Below, piece after piece: positions 33,062-45,144 of a stretch of DNA of 64,000 nt. The stretch lies in NCBI RefSeq assembly GCF_026151205.1, contig NC_087072.1:22647603-22711602 (forward strand), written 5' to 3'. The notes under the pieces are model-generated. The model was given only the letters and a program-made list of their open reading frames with translations. It was not told the origin of the DNA and ran no database searches. Source of the DNA: Bolinopsis microptera (lineage: Eukaryota > Ctenophora > Tentaculata > Lobata > Bolinopsidae). Both the position numbers and the translations under genes were made by a program. Each line of letters opens with the position of its first letter. The stretch's first letter is position 1.

Positions 33062-35554
33062 CATGTCTCAACAAAATACCATGTCTGACTCGCGGCTTAC
33101 CCTTCAACAACAGTTCCTCATGCACGAGAGAATGAAGCAGCAACAGGATCAGTTACAAAAGCAGCGTGAGAATAGAGGAAAACAGCTGCAAGATAACAGA
33201 AACAGAAAAGAGTCCGCTTCTAAACAAATGTCAGGGAAGAAGCATGACATGTTCCCTTCCTCCCCTAACCTTAACCTTAACCACGAACAGGAAATGAAGC
33301 TTGTTGAGTTGAAGAAGCAGCGGGAGTCATTGAAAAAACCACAGAATAATGGAAGTAAGATAATGCATAATGAGCCGTCTGCGATTGATGAGATGCCAAT
33401 GGAGGAATTATTGGGTACCGTTCCTGAACCTAGGAGACTTGGCAAGCGGCCACGATTGGATTGTAACACCGACATTTCTACCGAGGTAAGACAACAGCAA
33501 AAGCTTTTTTAATGTTCACAACATTTATTGTGACAATTTCAGAGGCTGTTCCGGGTTCCCGACACTCTTGATATTCATTCAATCAATGTTGTGTTTGTTG
33601 GGAAAACGGTACCCCAAAATAACGTCATGTCTTGGAGGGCGCGAAGACAATTATGTGTACAATTTCTTATTCCGAGCAATCTAGAGTTACGCGCGAAGCG
33701 GGCCGCGCAATTCTAGCTAAAGAAACACTTCAATCCATGTTGATTTTAGGACAGATGACTTATCGGACTTGACGAATCGAGATCATATTTCGTGTCATAA
33801 GACTATTAAGATGAACCTTCAGGCTCTTACCTTGCTATTGAGAGTATAGAATAACAGAGTAGCTATGATTATCAAAATTTCTATTAAAAGTGGAATGGAT
33901 ATTATGACGCAGTCAAACTTATAATTTATACGCCTCATTTACTGGCCAGTATATTGCGATAAAATCTAAACAAGTATCAAGTTGTCGGTCAAACCGCATG
34001 GTACAAAATATCTTGTGAGAAACATGACGTCTTTAATCAGACATGTCTGCTACAGGCTCATGAAAATGTATACACTATACAGTGTAGACTGTGAAATGGT
34101 GCTGACGATATTCCCATTGATACAGACACATTTATTATCTGATTTCACGTGCTTTTATTTTCAGGGTCCAGTCAGTGCGGTGGACTATCTTACCAAACTC
34201 AAACAGATAGGCTTACCAAAGAAACAAAGTGAGAATTATTTTAAAACCTAACGCTTTATATTTATTTCAATGGCCGAGGTTTATCTAATAATCCCAATGG
34301 CCAAGGTTTATCAGAATAATATAGTTATTGAAATGTCTACACTCTATCGAATCCCTGCTCAAGTTTTCAATATAATTGTTTTATAACTACGTCTATCGAC
34401 CAGGTCCCAATAGCATGGCTATAACAATATACTACAAGACAGTGGGAGTGGCTGCGTATGGGATCAGTAATCCTGTTGGGGCTCGTCTTTACTACTGTTC
34501 AAACCAGCGTGTTCAAGTTACAGACGAGAAGACGACTAACGAATTGTACGGCCCACAAGACGCCACTCAGGTTAGAACAGATAGCATTAGTTCAGTCACG
34601 GTCTCCCGATCATTCGGCTGAGTAGACCATTACATAGGGCTACATAGACCAGATAGAATCGTTACTTCTAAGCTGACCCAAGGGCCCCTCCCGAATGATA
34701 GGCATGTGCCTGCTGAATATGTGAACAGCGGTGATAATTATGAAGTACCTTTTCAGATCTGTATGCCATGGTGTCGAGACAACACGCCCACACAAACTTT
34801 ACTCGGAACACTTACACGCGGTGTGATTTTACAAGAGGAAGACGGAGACGTATTCGCTACCCGTCTTTGTCAATGTGCTGTCTTCTTCGGGGACAAGCGT
34901 GGGGTTCTCACCAAGTTAGAACGGTACGAATGAGTGCTTTGTCCTGTTTTAAGATTTTTTAAAAACGATTTTTTAAACCCATAACCATCTATTTTCTCAG
35001 TGGACAGAGAGTCAAGATATTCGACTTCAAGACCCGTTTTCTCCCATTATACTTCCAACACCTACAGTCTCAAAACAGTGGGTCTCAGGGTGGGGTTAAA
35101 GTAGTCCTGGACCCTTTTCCTGACCCTGATGTCATGTTAAGTTTCGGTCAGCGGTGGGATGACCGGAGACCAATCGAGAACACCCTTATTTGGGCAAAGG
35201 TAAGTTAATCATACGGCAGATGAATTGTTATCGGTTTTAAAGATACCTACATTTGACATGTTGATCGTCTATAATTATTTCAATTCATGCACTCCATTCA
35301 ATCCATTCATTATAAATACTGACACTGTGTAGCTTCAAAAAATATACCTTATTAAGTCACACCAATAACGTAAAGTAGTAAGGTTAATCAAAATCATGTC
35401 TTGACAGGTTATACACATGAAATCCCGACAGTTGACTTTGGACTTCACTCAGCTCTTCCCGCCTCCTCCTCCTATCGTTAATGAAGACTGTATTCAGTTT
35501 TCTGAGTCCGACCCTTACGATAGACTGGCTGATGCCTTTAGCCTCGCTTTATAG
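25430..35554 (+). CDS. Interferon regulatory factor with long Q-rich linker (DBD + IAD)
   Basis: Transcription factor of the IRF family. Exons: 25430-25819, 28184-28379, 28613-28750, 29789-30030, 30183-30435 (or 30431), optional 30659-30710, 31054-31199, 31624-31713, 32814-33485, 34165-34228, 34404-34570, 34673-34923, 35001-35199, 35408-35554; about 984 residues without the optional exon. The winged-helix DNA-binding domain spans exons 2-3: LLLPWLVEHL, GVQWQNREHGLFLLPWKH, IFKEWAVNTGRYR, YKVWKATLRNAL and RVYQIT. Five family tryptophans are visible, and the GW position after PWKH is GF. The middle is Pro/Ser/Thr/Met-rich then polyglutamine (about 32868-33060). The C-terminus is an IRF-association domain: ITIYYKTVGVAAYGISNPVG, RLYYC, LGTLTRGVILQEEDGDVFA, RLCQCAVFFGDK, KLERGQRVKIFDFKTRFL, DVMLSFGQRWDD and ENTLIWAKVI. 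It is about twice the usual IRF length. Exon 1 belongs by phase only. One junction seems to use a GC donor. Confidence 0.92.
26460..26515 (+). repeat. Unoccupied copy of the RLE LINE target sequence
   Basis: TTTTAGAACAATCTCGAAGAT followed by CGACTGTAAAGTGATTAAGCACG combines the left flank of the 15.6-kb element (TTTTA plus the duplicated 16-mer) with its right flank (CGACTGAAGAGTGATTTAGCACG). It is therefore the pre-insertion form of the same dispersed sequence, here inside IRF intron 1. I do not recognise the host repeat or RNA it comes from. Confidence 0.75.
28384..28457 (+). repeat. 20-bp repeat of X-box-like palindromes just inside an IRF intron
   Basis: Units starting at 28384, 28404, 28424 and 28444 read GTTTCCATGGTAACAAYGTG, with decay in the last two. 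Each has the GTTNCC-ATGG-NAAC form similar to RFX X-boxes. The array starts about 5 nt after the exon 2 donor. It is also nearly the reverse complement of 28294-28313 in exon 2 (codons for LLPWKH), so a strong RNA hairpin is possible. Confidence 0.85.
29050..29480 (-). mobile_element. Relic of MITE family A in an IRF intron
   Basis: Diverged relative, in reverse orientation, of the interior of the 5652-6270 element. Shared blocks include ATTTTGG then TCATCGAATTACGTATGTGGCAC (here TTATCGAATTACATATGTGACAC), ATTTACGCATACCAGG and CATACCAGGCTACT. An ATGGCATAAA-like end (CGGCATAAAATGG) is near 29068. No clear target duplication remains, so it is older than the two bounded copies. Confidence 0.6.
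32868..33060 (+). repeat. Polyglutamine-coding CAA/CAG tract in the IRF gene
   Basis: Mostly CAA with interspersed CAG codons encode runs of up to about fifteen glutamines, broken by RMAG, RMGG, R and G. The mixed codons and interruptions imply a long-lived coding tract rather than a pure microsatellite. The poly-Cys and poly-Leu frames on the other strand are shadows. Confidence 0.92.
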
Positions 35555-36789
35555 TTGTCTTAAAGAAATTAGAAAACTCAGATTAATTGTTCAGAAGATC
35601 AAAATGTCAATTGTGTTATGATAGTTCAAGACTCGATACCCCAGAAACTGGTTGCATAAACGTTTGATCAGGAAGTCTTGAACCAGTGCTGTACTGAGTG
35701 CTGACCAGCCGCCCTGATAGGGGTTGTGGAAACAACTGAAACTATCAACATGAACGCTATCCCAGATTTCACAGAAAAATGTTTTTGACTTTTTGAACCA
35801 CCATGATCGTTTCAGTTTGATCTGAAATATTATATTGTAAATAATGTAAAGTAATGAATAATTTGATATTTTAATACATAGTATTGAAATTTCAAAAAAC
35901 TTATATTATTTGGTCTTAATTATAGATTAGCGAATTGACTTTTCTTACGTATTTGAGTAGCAATGGTTTCGTATTTTTGATGAATGAAAATAATTATAAT
36001 TACGCAATTGCAATTTATACGGTCAGATATAATATTGAGAAGTTGAGAATCAATCTTACACTTGGATGTGTGATTGGACAGTTTTGTTACGTATTTGGGT
36101 ATAACTACGTTTCATAAGAAGAATTACACCTATGAAACATCAAAAGGCTGGTATAGATTACTCTGATTGGATTTTTCAAAATAATTTATTAGACTTCAGA
36201 GTATGCAAGTTTTTTGTTTTTAATCCTTATATCGTTTTGATTGATAAAAAGTCAATGTTTGTTGCTTTAATCTTTGACTTATGTTATAATATACCAATGG
36301 AATATGATTTATTTCATTCTTTACAGTATCAAATATGTATATTTGTAGTTCTATTTTATTCTGTTATAATCCAATTACCAATACAATCAATCGACAAAGT
36401 TTTCATTTTCTCTTAATAATGAAAATGATTTTAAAACTTATTTGACTCATGAAACCACAATTTTAAACAAACTCTATTATTCAGCAAACGATTGTTATGA
36501 ACATCTCTGGAACATTGTTTAATCGCAAATAAAATAAATAAAAAGCATCAAAATAAGAGTGCTGCAAGAGGTTTATAGCAAATCAGCTAAATTAATAATA
36601 TTTTGCATTTATATGTTCCATAATCATCATCATGATAATGGAATCCCATAATAGACTAGAAATTTAATTCTGTAAAATTTCACTTCCTTATTAATGTTCT
36701 TTGATTTATGTTACCGGCAGACTATACTACTGAATATTTTAGCGAAATCATAGCAAAAACATGCATTATTATTAACATAAGAAAACAGT
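35555..36789. other. Convergent intergenic region between IRF and GPCR
   Basis: Very AT-rich DNA between two genes that face each other. It should hold both 3' UTRs. AATAAA-type runs occur around 36520-36540 for the plus strand. The open frames at 35935-36117 and 36132-36416 are AT-rich, rich in I, F and Y, and match nothing I know. Confidence 0.4.
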
Positions 36790-38507
36790 TCACACGATAG
36801 AATTAGATAGTCTCTGGAATTGTTTATTGTCTCCATCTTCAGAACTCAGGCACGGACAGATCAGCCACCTCTTGATCTGTTCCCTGACGCTCTGTGTAGT
36901 GAGAAGATAAGCGATGGGAGAGAGGGATACAGATAAGATGAGGATGGTCCACATGAAATCGACCATGAGCACCACCTCCCCCGGCTGGCACCCGTAGAAC
37001 AGGTTCGGGTAGAGAGACTGTGGGATCCAGGGTAGGGTGGAGAACAGGTTTAGGATTGTTATCACTACTATCGACCAGGGGATCGTCGACCGTTCCTTCT
37101 CTGTTCGCTCTTTGTCAGATGTAGGTGTGCTGTCCGACTCCGAATTGCTGAGCAGATTTTCTGAAACTCCAGAAGAGTTGAATCTGGTTGAGTTGGTTTT
37201 GTTTGCGGAAGCGGTCCTACTCCTGCTGTGAGACGTGGTCCTGGCTGCTACATATGCCTTGTGTTTAGATATGATCCTGTAGATGAGACAGTAGAGAACC
37301 AGCACTGCCAGAGGAGGAACCACGAACCCGAAGAGGATGTAGAGGACGTAGAAGGTGGTACAGAGTGTTCCTGTGTCACTGTACCTGCACTGTGTGAACT
37401 CTCCTTTCTCGTATAGTGTGTAGCTGCATAGCCCAAAGTTCGGCAGATTCGCCAGAATTATCGCAAAAACTACCAGTAAGAGGAAACCTGAAATATAGGT
37501 CTTGTTAAAAGCAGTGATTTTTATCGAGTTGATTCAAGACTCAAGAAAGCTTAACTTGAAGTTGAACGTGTAAATATGATTCAACGAAAAAGATGTAATA
37601 TAACACAACTAAATTTCTTATTCGTTTGAGTATTCGGTGAAATTGATTTGTGAAAAAGTTACACGAAGTAATCACCTGTTAGCTGATAGGGCATTCTGAG
37701 GATATTCCTCCAATTCATCGGGTACTTTAGGAAGAGGTATCTGATGAGAGTGATAGAGAGTACAGCGTATCCTGGTAGTATCATCCCCACGCTGTGTAGA
37801 GGCTCTGTGATGGAACAAGAGGTGGGAGTATCATTATATAGGTTAGATGAGAGGAGGGAGAGGATCATACATATCACCAGGAACAGCTGACAGCCAGCGT
37901 AGAACAGGACTGATAGGTAGATCTTCAGGAGGGGTTTTAGAAGGGTGAGGATGGCGTAGACCAGGAAGATGCTCGAGAAGAGGAGGATTGCGAAGCCGGG
38001 GATGTAGACGATTCTAACCATGACTCCGTTATCGTAGGTTATAATGCTGGCGACATTGCAGGTTCTATTACCCGTCATGTTCTCACGGTCCTCGTATGGG
38101 TCCAGGATGAGACCGATGTCAAAGTCTGGACTGCTGTAACCATCGGCTCCATCTCGGACACTGAGAACTGGTTGCAATGCATCGGCGGCTTCTTCGTCAG
38201 TTACACCCGGCTTTAGAGTTACCAGTTTGTTGAAGTCAAGATCGTTTATTTGACAAAAGCTGAAAAGTTTTTGTCAATTTAGTCCATTATATCTGGTTGA
38301 ATTTTCTTATTAAAACGGTACTTCATGTTTCATATTTTTAGGCTATTTCAACAAAATATGGAATTCCCTTGCCGATCAAATAATACTCAACGATGGAAAT
38401 TGCGAATCATAAATTCTTTATCACCTCTTTAACGCTGGATTTACTCACCTAATATTCAGTAGAAGATAAACTATAGATAAAAAGTTAATCGTTCTCCACT
38501 TGTACAT
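36790..38507 (-). CDS. Seven-transmembrane receptor, divergent rhodopsin-like GPCR
   Basis: Plasma-membrane receptor; ligand unknown. Exons 38507-38449, 38259-37676 and 37487-36790 join in phase (2, 1) to give 446 residues. Exon 1 encodes a signal peptide (MYKWRTINFLSIVYLLLNIS, then FCQ). A roughly 80-residue N-terminus has N-glycosylation motifs (ENMTGNRTC). TM1 includes VYIPGFAILLFSSIFLVYAI; TM2 YLSVLFYAGCQLFLVICMIL; TM3 VGMILPGYAVLSITLIRY, where IRY replaces DRY; TM4 FLLLVVFAIILANLPNFG; TM5 FYVLYILFGFVVPPLAVLVL; TM6 IPWSIVVITILNLFSTLPWI; TM7 has SPIAY in place of NPxxY. TM3 and extracellular-loop-2 cysteines (TSCSI, TQCRY) could form the usual disulfide. Loop 3 is long, Ser/Thr/Arg-rich. 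The tail has a CPC motif (LICPCL), a possible palmitoylation site. Confidence 0.88.
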
Positions 38508-40828
38508 TTTATTATCTGGACCTAGTAAAATATGTATTATTAGTCGATACAGTCTAATTGACTAAAACAATTATTGAAAGTCTCATCTTCAGAACAATTT
38601 GACAGAAACTTTGCTCTAATCAAAAACACAAGTATGTATTAAATTCATCTACAATTATAATATCGAAAACAACTTCACTGACACACAACCATGTGATCAT
38701 CTTTAAGGGAACAAATGATAAATTAACTTGATATAAATCGATTGCGAGGACATTCGGTAACGTCTGCTCAAATGATTTAATCTCACAGAGATATGGCAGC
38801 ATATGCGGAGAACGATAAAAATCCAGCTACACAGTCCAAATATTTAATGGATGAAATCAGATATGATGCTAACCTGCTCACTGCTAAGTGTTAAGTCAGG
38901 AAGCTAGATACTCTAAAAGGCTGTAATACAAATCAGAAACTGAAAGCTGATATCGATCTTAAATAGATCTCATCAAAAGTTATCTCTTATACGGTAAAGA
39001 GACGCTCTTATTCGTCAGCGTTTCAATTATAAAATCTTTTGTTAATACAACTACAAGAACTAAGGACCCTCAAGTTGAGAGATGCAAGTATTGTGTGCAA
39101 GAGAGAATACTTCCTCTAACAAACGGTAAAACAGTACACGGTCATGACAAACATTAGAATTGGTAATACGAACCCAATAACAGAGTTCAGTCGTTCAGAG
39201 CCCAGGTAGTGTGTCCCGGTTCTGCCAGGTGGATATATATATAAGAGGTAGAGAGAGCTCTCAATCATGTGATCAGGTGTAGGTTGGTTGTGGTGGTGAT
39301 CCTAAATCTCGTGGGTATTATGTAATAGAGTGATGAGATGAGATGTTGTGAATAATGATGAGATGTTTTGATGATGAGATGTGGGTTTTATCTGATGATA
39401 TTTGGTTCATGACAGGACGATATTTTGGATTCGTCACCATTTACTGTCATTCGCTGGCAGTAACTAGTAGTAATAGTAGCGGTAGTACAAAATAGTGGTC
39501 ACCTACTCAAAGTTAGCATTCCGAATTCAAACATGACGCACTGAAGTTGAACCTTAATGGCGACATCGTGATGATCAGTCCAACGTATTATCCGAATCAT
39601 AAAAACACCCACCAAACGAATATCAACATAACATTGAACAAACAAGGGAATTTTGGTTACATGTACTACCAGTACCACTACTTATGTGCTGACCTCGGAG
39701 AACTTTTGCATTAAATTTGTCGACGAAAGTTAAGTACATACTACCATGATAGGCATAGCGGATCATTAATTCCTTCATCTATTTAAAGATTTGTCACGGC
39801 AAATGCACTGTTCATGGCGCACCGCATGATACACCAAAAACACGTGACACATGGACTGAAAACAGTTGAATAAAATGGCGCAAATATCGACAGTACCACT
39901 GAACATACAACTTAACTGTATGAGCAATACTGTTTCCGGTCATCCAATTTACAGTACATTTTAATTACATTCAGGTAAATAGAATTACACTTCTCTCACC
40001 AAATTGTAATGATCCAAATCAATATGCAATTGTATCTATATAAGTCAAAGTGTAAGTCATACGTAATCACTTTCGGGGTGTTATCAGTAATACTGATCAC
40101 TGTATCTACTAATTATGTGGCCGTTCACATATTATGTAATCACTGAGGGGGGGGGGGGGTGGTTTCTAAATTATAAATGATTACGTTAGTATAATTTTAA
40201 CACAATTAATAGCTGTGTAAAACTGATTACGGAGAGGGGAGGGGGTTTAAAATGGCCCAAAAATTTGATAATAAAATGTAAACACAGATCACATGGCTCA
40301 TACTATACATATACCGCCCTACTAAGAGTAAGAGGAGATCTCATACCGCCCTACAAAGAGTAAGAGGAGATCTCTTCCCAGTTTTTAACACGTCACGAAA
40401 CCCAGGATATCATGATCAGTATCACAAAGTTAAAGTTGTCCCAACAACTACAAAGTGGTATTGTTACACAATACTTGGTAATATCGCAGAAATATATGTT
40501 TAACCAGTACAGAGCCAACACGTACCTCTACTTGTTGGGATATTAGGCTGATAAGCACTAACTTATAATACATCTAAAAGTATTACCGAACTCTTACAGA
40601 ATCAAGATTGAAGACTAGAAAATAACTTTTGCTTTCCAAAATGAGTCCGTACGAAGCTACGACATCAAACAACGAAAATGAGACTGCACTATAGTGACTA
40701 GACTCGATATCAAGGCAGTTTATTACCATCCTTTACGGCCGAGGCGGCTTCAATTCACGGCGGAAGTGTCTTCATATGATAGCTTATCACCATATCACTT
40801 GGCTGCTATGGATATATCGCTTGGTAAT
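38508..40828. other. GPCR upstream region and intergenic DNA
   Basis: AT-rich, no coding signal. Contains ATGATGAGATG-type repeats (39320-39400), a G-run at 40147-40159 with a possible relic of the CGTTCACATATTA MITE family (40110-40255), and a 33-bp tandem duplication (CATACCGCCCTAC unit, about 40310-40375). GPCR regulatory sequence should lie here, but I identify no specific site. Confidence 0.4.
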
Positions 40829-42925
40829 GAGGTTTACAAGGTTTACAAGGTTTACAAGGTTTACAAGGTTAACAAGGTTTACAAAAAATAGATCTATATT
40901 ACAGTGAGATAATGTCAGATCAGCATAGCTAAAGGTCAAAGTCCGAAATCCAAATAGAAAATCCGTTACCATTAAGATGTTTGATGAGTGTAAAGAAAAA
41001 GTGAAAATGAAGGGGCTGTGGAGGAAATGTGATGTCCCGTACTGAGACACTAATGTTCGTGTTTCTTCTTTATAGGGAATCGTGTTCTGCATAGCTGAGC
41101 GACGAACTTGGTGAATTCCACTATGTGCTCCGGTAGAAAGAGGCTCTTCATGTCATGAAATAGTAATGACTTTGTGGGCTCCTTCATGTTAGTCCTACTG
41201 GAATGGTACCTGGGACATGTTCTAAGGAAGTGTTCTTCATCTTCTATTATCGGATCAACACAAGGAAGATTAACAAAGAGCTCCATCATTGACTTTTCGC
41301 TGCAGAATTCACAAATTCTGTGATGTTGACTTCCAGTTCTGCTCCCATATCTTCCAGTTTCTATGTTCTACGTTTAGCTTATGTCCGCTCATTCGGATCC
41401 TAGCCACTAAGTTGCTTCCAGTTCTCGACGGTAGCGTGAGGTACGGCTCCTGCTCGAAAGCACCTTTAACTTTATTATAGAACGTAAGCTTCTTATTGCT
41501 TTGTCTTTCTGTTTCCCATAGATTGATAAATCGGTTATGTGCCCTTTCCTGACATAACAATGGGTTGTATAGTTGATGTTCAAGTTTGTTCTCGTCGAGT
41601 ATCGTTAGCATTGATTCCAGTGCTCTGAACCAACCTAAATCAAGTTTCTTCTGCTCAGCAAAAGCGTGCCTGGCTAGGGCTGGTGAGTCTTCTAGTTCAA
41701 GTCTTGCAAGGCGATTATGGAAATCGGTGACTTGTTTAAGTTTAACATATCGAACTACAATAGGGGTTCTTCCGCAGTCTCCCCAAACAGCTGCGTTAGA
41801 TGTCGATTTGCCAACTCCAAGGGTCCATTTAAGGATGGCGAGGTGCATTCTTTCGAATGGGTCAGCTGCAATGCCTGCCAGTGGGGATTGCTTCGTATTG
41901 TCAGTTGTGCTGACAAAAGCCTTAATTCCTGAGCTACTGCTGATCCAGACTTCCACTCCGTACGATACAACTGGCAGTATGAGGGAGTCGAGCAGTTTAA
42001 GAACTGCGACCTTGGATATATTGTTAAGGTCGACTTCACTTTTCAGTCCAAAGTATGCCCGGAGAGCTTTTTGTCGCAGAAGGTTTAGTGCTGTCTTAAA
42101 GCTGCCCGACAGTGAGAAGGTGATCCCTAAATAGCAATATGTTTTTGCTGATGGGATTGTTGCTCCCATGTACTGAAAACCGTAACTCTCTTTGAGTTGC
42201 CTTCCACTTTTATTAAAAATCATGATGGCGGTTTTCTTGGTGTTCACCGTGAGCCCCCATTCTCTGCAGAATGACTCAAGTTCAGAGATCATGACCTGAA
42301 GACTTTCTTTCGAAAGTGCGAGGAGGACAAGATCATCTGCCCACAAGAGGTGGGTCAGAATAGTTTCATTCAGCAATGGACTTGAGATGTCTTGAACACT
42401 GTTCAGTCGTTCCGAAAGTTCGTGGATGTAAGTTTTGAATAGTTCGGGGCTCATTGGGTGGCCCTGCTCCGTACCTGCAAGAATATCAAATGAGTCTGAT
42501 ATTTTAGCGATCAGCTTGATCTTAGCTTTGGAATTCTTGTACATATGTTCTAGACATTTTAGGAATTTTCCATCTATACCAAGGGTTGAGAGCTTGTACA
42601 GAAGAGCTTCACGACTGATGGAGTCGAAAGCTTTGCGAAAATCCACGAAACAAGAATAGAGTCTTTGTCCTTTGTTATTCACGTATTTGTCTACACAAGT
42701 GGAAAGGGTGAACAGATGATCCACAGTTCTAGCATTCTTACAGAAGCCAAGCTGGTTTACTGTGTCCGGGCAATGTTCCTTCCTGAATTTTAGCAAACGG
42801 TCCAATAGGATTGTCGCGAAAAGTTTACCAAGGTTGCTCCCGATCGCAATGGCTCTGTAGTTATCGGGGTCGTAGATACATCCTTTCTTGTGGAGTGGGC
42901 TCACAATCGTAGTGTTCAAATAATG
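40829..42925 (-). mobile_element. 5'-truncated L2/CR1-like LINE with short tandem-repeat tail
   Basis: On the minus strand, a 536-residue RT frame (42919-41309) is followed by its C-terminus in another frame (41289-41050), then a 160-bp 3' UTR ending in about five TTGTAAACC-type units (40829-40885). Short tandem repeats at the 3' end are typical of the CR1/L2 superfamily, as are the RT motifs. The copy starts within the RT N-terminal region, so the endonuclease is missing. No target duplication was found. Confidence 0.85.
41050..42919 (-). pseudogene. LINE reverse transcriptase fragment
   Basis: RT motifs in order: IVSPLHKKGCIYDPDNYRAI, VNQLGFCKNARTVDHLFTL, SCFVDFRKAFDSISREALL (catalytic Asp), AGTEQGHPMSPELFKTYI, HLLWADDLVLLALS (catalytic ADD) and GLTVNTKKTAIMIF. 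The C-terminal part has a zinc-knuckle-like tail, HFLRTCPRYHSSR, in another frame after one frameshift near 41290-41310. The missing 5' part and the frameshift make it non-functional. The N-terminal Met is arbitrary. Confidence 0.88.
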
Positions 42926-44133
42926 TAATCTCCCAAATAATGTAAAACAGATTGCCCTACCTTACTCAAAGTCTCAAAAATGGCCGCAGTGAGTTTTAGA
43001 TACCCTACCGATTAGAACCCCGGGTCTGGTATGCTCAGCAAAATATCGAAACTCTGTTGACCCACCTTTATGTCTCAAATGACGCCTAGGTGTACAACAT
43101 CCAACTTCTCTAAGACAGCCTTAGGTGCAGCCCAACAATCGGAGTTATACATTTGAACACAGACACTACCAGGGCTTCATATGCAACAGTGAACAGGAGT
43201 CGCTTCTGCAGAGGTATCTTGTTAGTCCAGGCTTTTTGATATTTATTGAAAGCAGCATAGCCTAGACTAATCCTATAACGCTGAATGTCTGCTTAATACT
43301 GCAAAGCATGGGCCCAGTGCACAGTGTGAATCACACTGGACGATTGTACCATTACTGGTCCGGTAGTGGTACAATCGTCCAAGACTGACGACGTGACGAT
43401 GTCAAATTTCACATTTTCGTTTGAGGCCAACGCCCACCTACTAATAGTAATAATGTATTATCAAAATATTGCATTCCATTCTCTTCTGGATGATTCAAGT
43501 TCTCATTATTATCAAACATGTCAATCTTACAAATGTCAACAATCCTAAAATAATTTAGAACCGAAACGTGATCCTTTGTAAAATTTTATGTCCCAATAGT
43601 CAAATTGACTTGTACTCAAGTATAAAGTTAAACAATTTACTCCAATAACTACGGTCACTAGCAAGTTCTCTCAAATGGAGAATATCATCATACGACTCCA
43701 GCAAGATCTCAAACAACTAAAACCTTATTACAGAAAGCCTGGAAAACGCAATGTATCTTTATCAATGAAGCACCCTTCTTTGTTTTTAGTTAATTCCTCT
43801 GGGAAGCTCAGTGAACACTGATATGAAGGAAACCGGCCGACCGGCAATATTCTACTCTCTTACAATGACGGAGATCTTATTTACATTGACTTCAGGGGCT
43901 CTAAGTCCTTTTTATTATCCGGTTGTTCTCGTATGTCGTAGCTCTGGCTAGACTGGCCATGTTGATCTAGTATCGGCCAAGGAGCGCTCTCAGCTTCTTG
44001 ACCAGCTCAGTCGGTCAGCATGGCACATGTGCGCGCGATAAAACGTGCGTAAACGCGAAAATCGATTGGCTTCATTACTACGCAATGACATCGCGCGTTC
44101 CAAATAAGCTTAGGAAAACAAACCAAGCCAGTA
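42926..44133. other. Gene-free stretch with one strong hairpin
   Basis: No coding signal. At 43337-43380 there is a near-perfect hairpin, GGACGATTGTACC and GGTACAATCGTCC around ATTACTGGTCCGGTAGT, preceded by a smaller one (CAGTGTGAATCACACTG). Open frames here are short and match nothing recognised. Confidence 0.4.
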
Positions 44134-44890
44134 TTAGGGACTTTCGTCAAAACTGTACCAAATTAAAACGTCGAAAATCGAGTGTTTCAGTAAATAACTT
44201 TTCGATTTTCTCGAGACCTGACCGATAGAATTTTCTGAAACTTTGTGCCAAAATTGAGATATCACTTCAAACAATAGAAAAAATTTCCAAATCGGTACAA
44301 TATTTGGTACCAAGGCAGATATCTCAAAAACTGATTGATAGAATTTTCTTGAACTTCCCAGATAGTTAAATGGTAGTACGACAAATATATATCGAGAACA
44401 AATCTCTTCTTGTGTTTGAAGTGATATCTCAAATTTGGCACATGGAAATTCGCACAAACTTGCACAGATAATCCGTCTTATGACAATTTAACTATCTGGA
44501 AAGTTTAAAGAAAATCGTATATTCAGATCTCGACATATAAGCCTTGGTACCACTTCAAACCACCTATTTGGAGATATTTTCTTATGTTTGAAGTGGTATC
44601 TCAAATTTTGCACATAGAAATTCGCTCAAATTTTCACAGATTATTTGTCTCATTACCATATCTGGGAATTTCAAGAAAGTTCTATCGGTCAGTTCTCGAG
44701 ATATGTGCCTTGGTACCAAATATTGTTCCGATTTTGAGATTTTTTATTTTGTTTGAAGTGATATCTCAATTTTGGCAAATAGAAATTCGCCTAAACTTGC
44801 ATAGATTATTTGTCTTATTAATATAATATAACTATCTGGAAAGTTTGGTTGGTTCTCGAGATAATCGACTTTCGTCAAATATTGCACCAT
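44134..44890. repeat. Inverted and direct ~170-bp repeats (palindromic satellite-like block)
   Basis: Three direct copies of TTTGAAGTGRTATCTCAA plus following sequence begin near 44417, 44588 and 44753. The left part (44200-44330) is the reverse complement of the right part (44670-44790): both read ACCAAATATTG and TGCCTTGGTACC on opposite strands. Outer CTTTCGTCAAA motifs lie at about 44142 and 44868. The block is non-coding; the small open frames are shadows. Confidence 0.8.
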
Positions 44891-45144
44891 GGTACAGTTT
44901 GTTACAGAAAGTCCAACTCAACCAAGCAGTAGATGTTCTAGCCAAGAAGTGCAAGGGAATGTCGCCCAAGTTCAGTTGCAAAATTGAAAATAGTACCAAA
45001 GATAGTTCCTTTCATTCAGCGAAAGAAAAACGTACATGTCTTGTCCAACCAGAGTTTACTAGTAGCTATCATTGCATATTTGATATTAAGATTTAACGCG
45101 TCTGATTTATCGCAAACCCCGATTTACCGACGCTGTTTTCTTTC

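Noticed and set aside
32810-33143. Poly-Cys and poly-Leu frames on the minus strand
   Set aside because: Antisense of the polyglutamine exon of the IRF gene.
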